This document shows, one piece after another, positions 61,151-64,000 of a stretch of DNA of 64,000 nt. The DNA is from Apoda limacodes (Eukaryota > Arthropoda > Insecta > Lepidoptera > Limacodidae). Location: positions 14,501,019 to 14,565,018 of the forward strand of contig OX291546.1 in assembly GCA_946406115.1 (NCBI GenBank). The letters run 5' to 3'. A model generated the notes under the pieces. The model was not told where the DNA came from. It ran no database searches and worked only from the letters and a program-made list of their open reading frames with translations. The translations under genes were made by a program, and so were the position numbers. Within the stretch, counting starts at the first letter, position 1; every line of letters starts with the position of its first letter.

Positions 61151-63520
61151 CAGATTATTTATATTATAGATACTTACTTAAAAGTATATGGAACTTTACC
61201 GAAAAATACGAACGTTTATCTTCTAAATTATCATCGAAATTGTAGTATGAATGGTCCTAAAGACTCTTCCGGGAGATAAGGAAGTTTGCATACATACCTA
61301 TAGAGTTTATTTGCGTGCGGAGTTTCTCGTTGCCGGTATAATGTCATCCTCGCCGCACTGTTTGTTTACATTACGATCGACATACGAAAACGTGGGCGCC
61401 ACTGTAGTCATGCACTACACTGTTGTAACCATATGTATACATAAATTACATTTACACGCATGGTTGTAGTAAAAATGGATGTAAAAGCTTCCGCCATCCT
61501 TAAATATACGCGCGGATGTCTGGAGGACGCATTAAGACGCGTAGAATTAATAATGTATACATTTTCTATTCTAATCATAGACAATTTAAATTCTAATCGG
61601 TCAAGCGACATAATTGAGTTGTTTAGTTGAGAAGCTCAATAAATTATTAATGTGTACAACATGAATATTGTACAGCTTTGACCCCGATTAGGACATTTTA
61701 CACGTACAATAATAAGAAGACATATTGAACATGATGTCATCAGCAAATATTTAAATTTAGTTAAATGTATTTTTTACGGAAAGTGTTAATTATATGTCAT
61801 TATAATAATTATTTATACTTGAATCTATACGCGTTGACCTTCAGACACGAAATCAGTATTTTTAAATGTGAATATTGTGACAAACCCTTTTACTAGGGAG
61901 CTAGGTTAGCCAATCGTAAAATGTTTATTTATCTATGGTCCTGTTTTTTTTTATCAGACACTTATTATAAATTTAAAAGTCTCCGTCCGTAAGAGCCAAT
62001 AGCAATAGCAACTAGAGATGCAAACGTGAAAAAAATAAAAAATAAAGGGCGTATATAAAAAAAATAGTTTCTTTAAACTTTTAGAAACTTTTTAAATGCT
62101 TCGGATAAAAATATTTGTCTGATTGCATGGGCGAGTAATGGATGAATGATAGATAAGTTTCGTAAAAAAACTCCACCTGGTTCTGGAAAGCTTATGATTT
62201 ATGGGACATAGATACAGCTATCTTAGTCCAGATGCGTCTTTACTAAATGTATCTTGTGGGGACGCCGGTGACGCCGCGGAGCGCGACAGCTTTGGGTATT
62301 GTTTGCAGATCCAATTTATTTCCTGTACATGGCCAATCCCAACTTTTCCATCAGGAAATAATGTCCATTCGTTGTGAAATGTATGATGACAAACAAACCT
62401 TAGTTTTTAGGAAACACTGTTGACTGTTACTGCAACTGCAGATATATTTCAAGGAACTCTATGACTAATTTCCGTTAGATTTTGTTGACACAACCCCTCA
62501 TTCATACTCCATACTACTACTATACCTAAATGCAAAAGGGTCTGTTTGTTACCTTTTATGCTAAGCATTATGATAGCTTGTGACTTCGTGCAGGACATAT
62601 ACTATTAAAACAACCGGCCACTTGCGTGTCGGGCCCCGCACAATACAGGGTTCCGTAGTCATCCGCCGCAAGTACATTTTATAAGTTGGTCGACTACAGC
62701 TATTACTCGATAAGTTATAGGATAAGTAAAGCCTGTAATAGTTTCCCCTTTAACTTCATTTTATACACTACTGCCGTATTTGTTTTTACAAATTCAAAAA
62801 CAACTATTAAATCTTACAAACATCTTACAAAAATTAGCACTTTAAGCTTAATATTCCCCAAACGAATCCCTGAATCTAAAAATGGTTTTTACACACCCGC
62901 AATATTTTTAACGACCTATCCAAAACCTTGGGATTAACGAGAAAAACAATATCATCCCTACCTACTTACTAATGTTTTGTCTACATGTATTTTGCTGAGT
63001 TTAGATTAATTTAATCATTTAAATGTGACATTTACTGAAGCTCTACCTCCACATAAGGCAAGCATGCTCTAAGCATTTACTGGCCTCATACAGTTAACAT
63101 CTTCTATTGAAACTACAACCTATAGATAAAAAGTGTGAATATTCCAGCATCCGTTCAATAAAAAAGTTTATATATACCACTGAGATAGACATTTTAATTA
63201 AAAAAAAAAGTGCTACGAGGCATATATAGTTTCCCCAAACAGCTAGTTTACCAAGTATACAAAGCATCATGAATGTAGTTAAAATCAGTAAATCAATTTT
63301 TAATATACTCCTGACTACAAAAATACGTTACTATTATGACCTATGTTAATGTTAATAAGACTACATTTTCTACCTTAGGAACAGTGGGTCAAATACTCAA
63401 CCAGTTATTGACCTCAAATCTATATCCATGCATTCCATTCATGCACGTTATTTTAGTTAATAAATTTGATTCAAAGCAAGGTGATTAAGGAAAGTTCATT
63501 TGAATGGCAGATAAGGATGC
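61151..63520. other. Non-coding DNA with repeat scraps
   Basis: At 62612-62665 lies the left end of the 413-957 repeat family ('ggccacttgcgtgtcgggc', 'acagggttccgtag'). A GC-rich patch at 62255-62310 is not assignable to an exon. Otherwise nothing is seen. Confidence 0.4.
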
Positions 63521-63593
63521 GACAGACGCGGCGTGGGAAGCGTTCAATCCACGTTGCATAAATTAAATATAACGCACTCGCAGCGAGATACAA

Positions 63594-63767
63594 ATGAGCG
63601 CGTGTGGGGGACCACCGCTACGGGCGTGTATTTCTGGATTGGTACCGTGCGGAAAGATTATTCACGTTTTGATTGCGGGACGCTGTATCGATCGACCTTC
63701 CGAGGCGTTTGAAAACTTCGACCTCAAAGTCGACGAAAGACAGAAATTTATTACGGAAGTAGAATTG
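63594..63767 (+). other. Unidentified candidate first exon at the right edge
   Basis: A GC-richer segment with an ATG in a fair start context ('caaatgag') reads 'MSACGGPPLRACISGLVPCG' and continues to 'NFDLKVDERQKF' before a possible donor near 63768 ('cggaa|gtagaa'). The pattern G-x-V-P-x-G-K-x-I followed by F-x-x-F-D-L slightly recalls the first strands of a galectin-type sandwich, but this is weak. The rest of any gene would lie in sequence after the donor or outside the window. It may equally be a 5' region on the other strand. Confidence 0.22.
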
Positions 63768-64000
63768 TTATTCTACTCAACGTTCGTTTTGATAAATATG
63801 TTAACGTTAGTATTTGCGTCACGAAGGGTTAGGTGGTTGTTTAACAAGATTTTCTTACCGTTCAGATGTTTGCAAACGTCTTTGTCTCGAAGGTCTTTAT
63901 CCACAGTCCACTGCGGTGATTCTGGCTTTGTTCTACAAGAAAAAACAAATAAAAAAAATTACAAATATTTTTTTAATTAGTTAACTAATTACAAGTTTTA

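Noticed and set aside
1..64000. CRISPR arrays, bacterial operons or phage genes
   Set aside because: Splice sites, poly(A) signals, SINE/LINE content and the three metazoan genes show eukaryotic DNA; the tandem repeats seen have no spacer structure.

Overview
The window looks like insect nuclear DNA, most probably from a moth or butterfly. It is AT-rich, its genes are split by introns with GT/AG borders, and it is full of decayed transposable elements, including tRNA-derived SINE-like pieces, RTE and jockey-type LINEs, BEL/Pao, mariner, piggyBac and hAT-like miniature elements. The lepidopteran assignment is inference from this repeat mix.

Three cellular genes can be assembled. (1) An FKBP15/WAFL homologue on the + strand (6831-16220, 5' end not found) has a WH1 domain, a coiled coil and the conserved C-terminal block, but no peptidyl-prolyl isomerase (FKBP) domain. 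A degenerate BEL/Pao retrotransposon (8237-12730) lies in its 7.85 kb intron. (2) A complete ZGPAT homologue on the + strand (18187-32825) has 10 exons and 548 codons, with a CCCH zinc finger, a Tudor-like region, a G-patch and a coiled-coil tail. (3) A gene on the - strand (39914-52646, N-terminus not found) matches the insect protein Raw family. It has two copies of a nucleoside 2-deoxyribosyltransferase-like fold. The first keeps the family signature; the second has lost the acidic residue at the position of the catalytic glutamate.

Layout: 1-6.8 kb is repeats, with piggyBac and other transposon remnants. 6.8-16.4 kb is FKBP15 with its BEL insertion. 16.5-18.1 kb is a repeat-rich spacer with a jockey LINE fragment. 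18.2-33.1 kb is ZGPAT, whose 9.2 kb second intron holds a decayed DDE-type transposon, a hAT-like miniature element, a tandem duplication and an RTE fragment. 33.2-39.9 kb is the convergent intergenic or 3' UTR region, with LINE-tail repeats, an imperfect palindromic element and a degenerate tandem array that runs into the last codons of raw. 39.9-52.6 kb is raw. 52.7-64 kb is mostly non-coding DNA, probably a long 5' intron of raw or intergenic, with mariner and LINE remnants and one unexplained candidate exon at the right edge.

FKBP15 and ZGPAT are tandem on the + strand and raw converges on ZGPAT. Nothing suggests that the three genes work in one pathway. The most interesting items are the FKBP-less FKBP15, the tandem active-like/inactive-like deoxyribosyltransferase domains of raw, and the repeat array at the raw stop codon.
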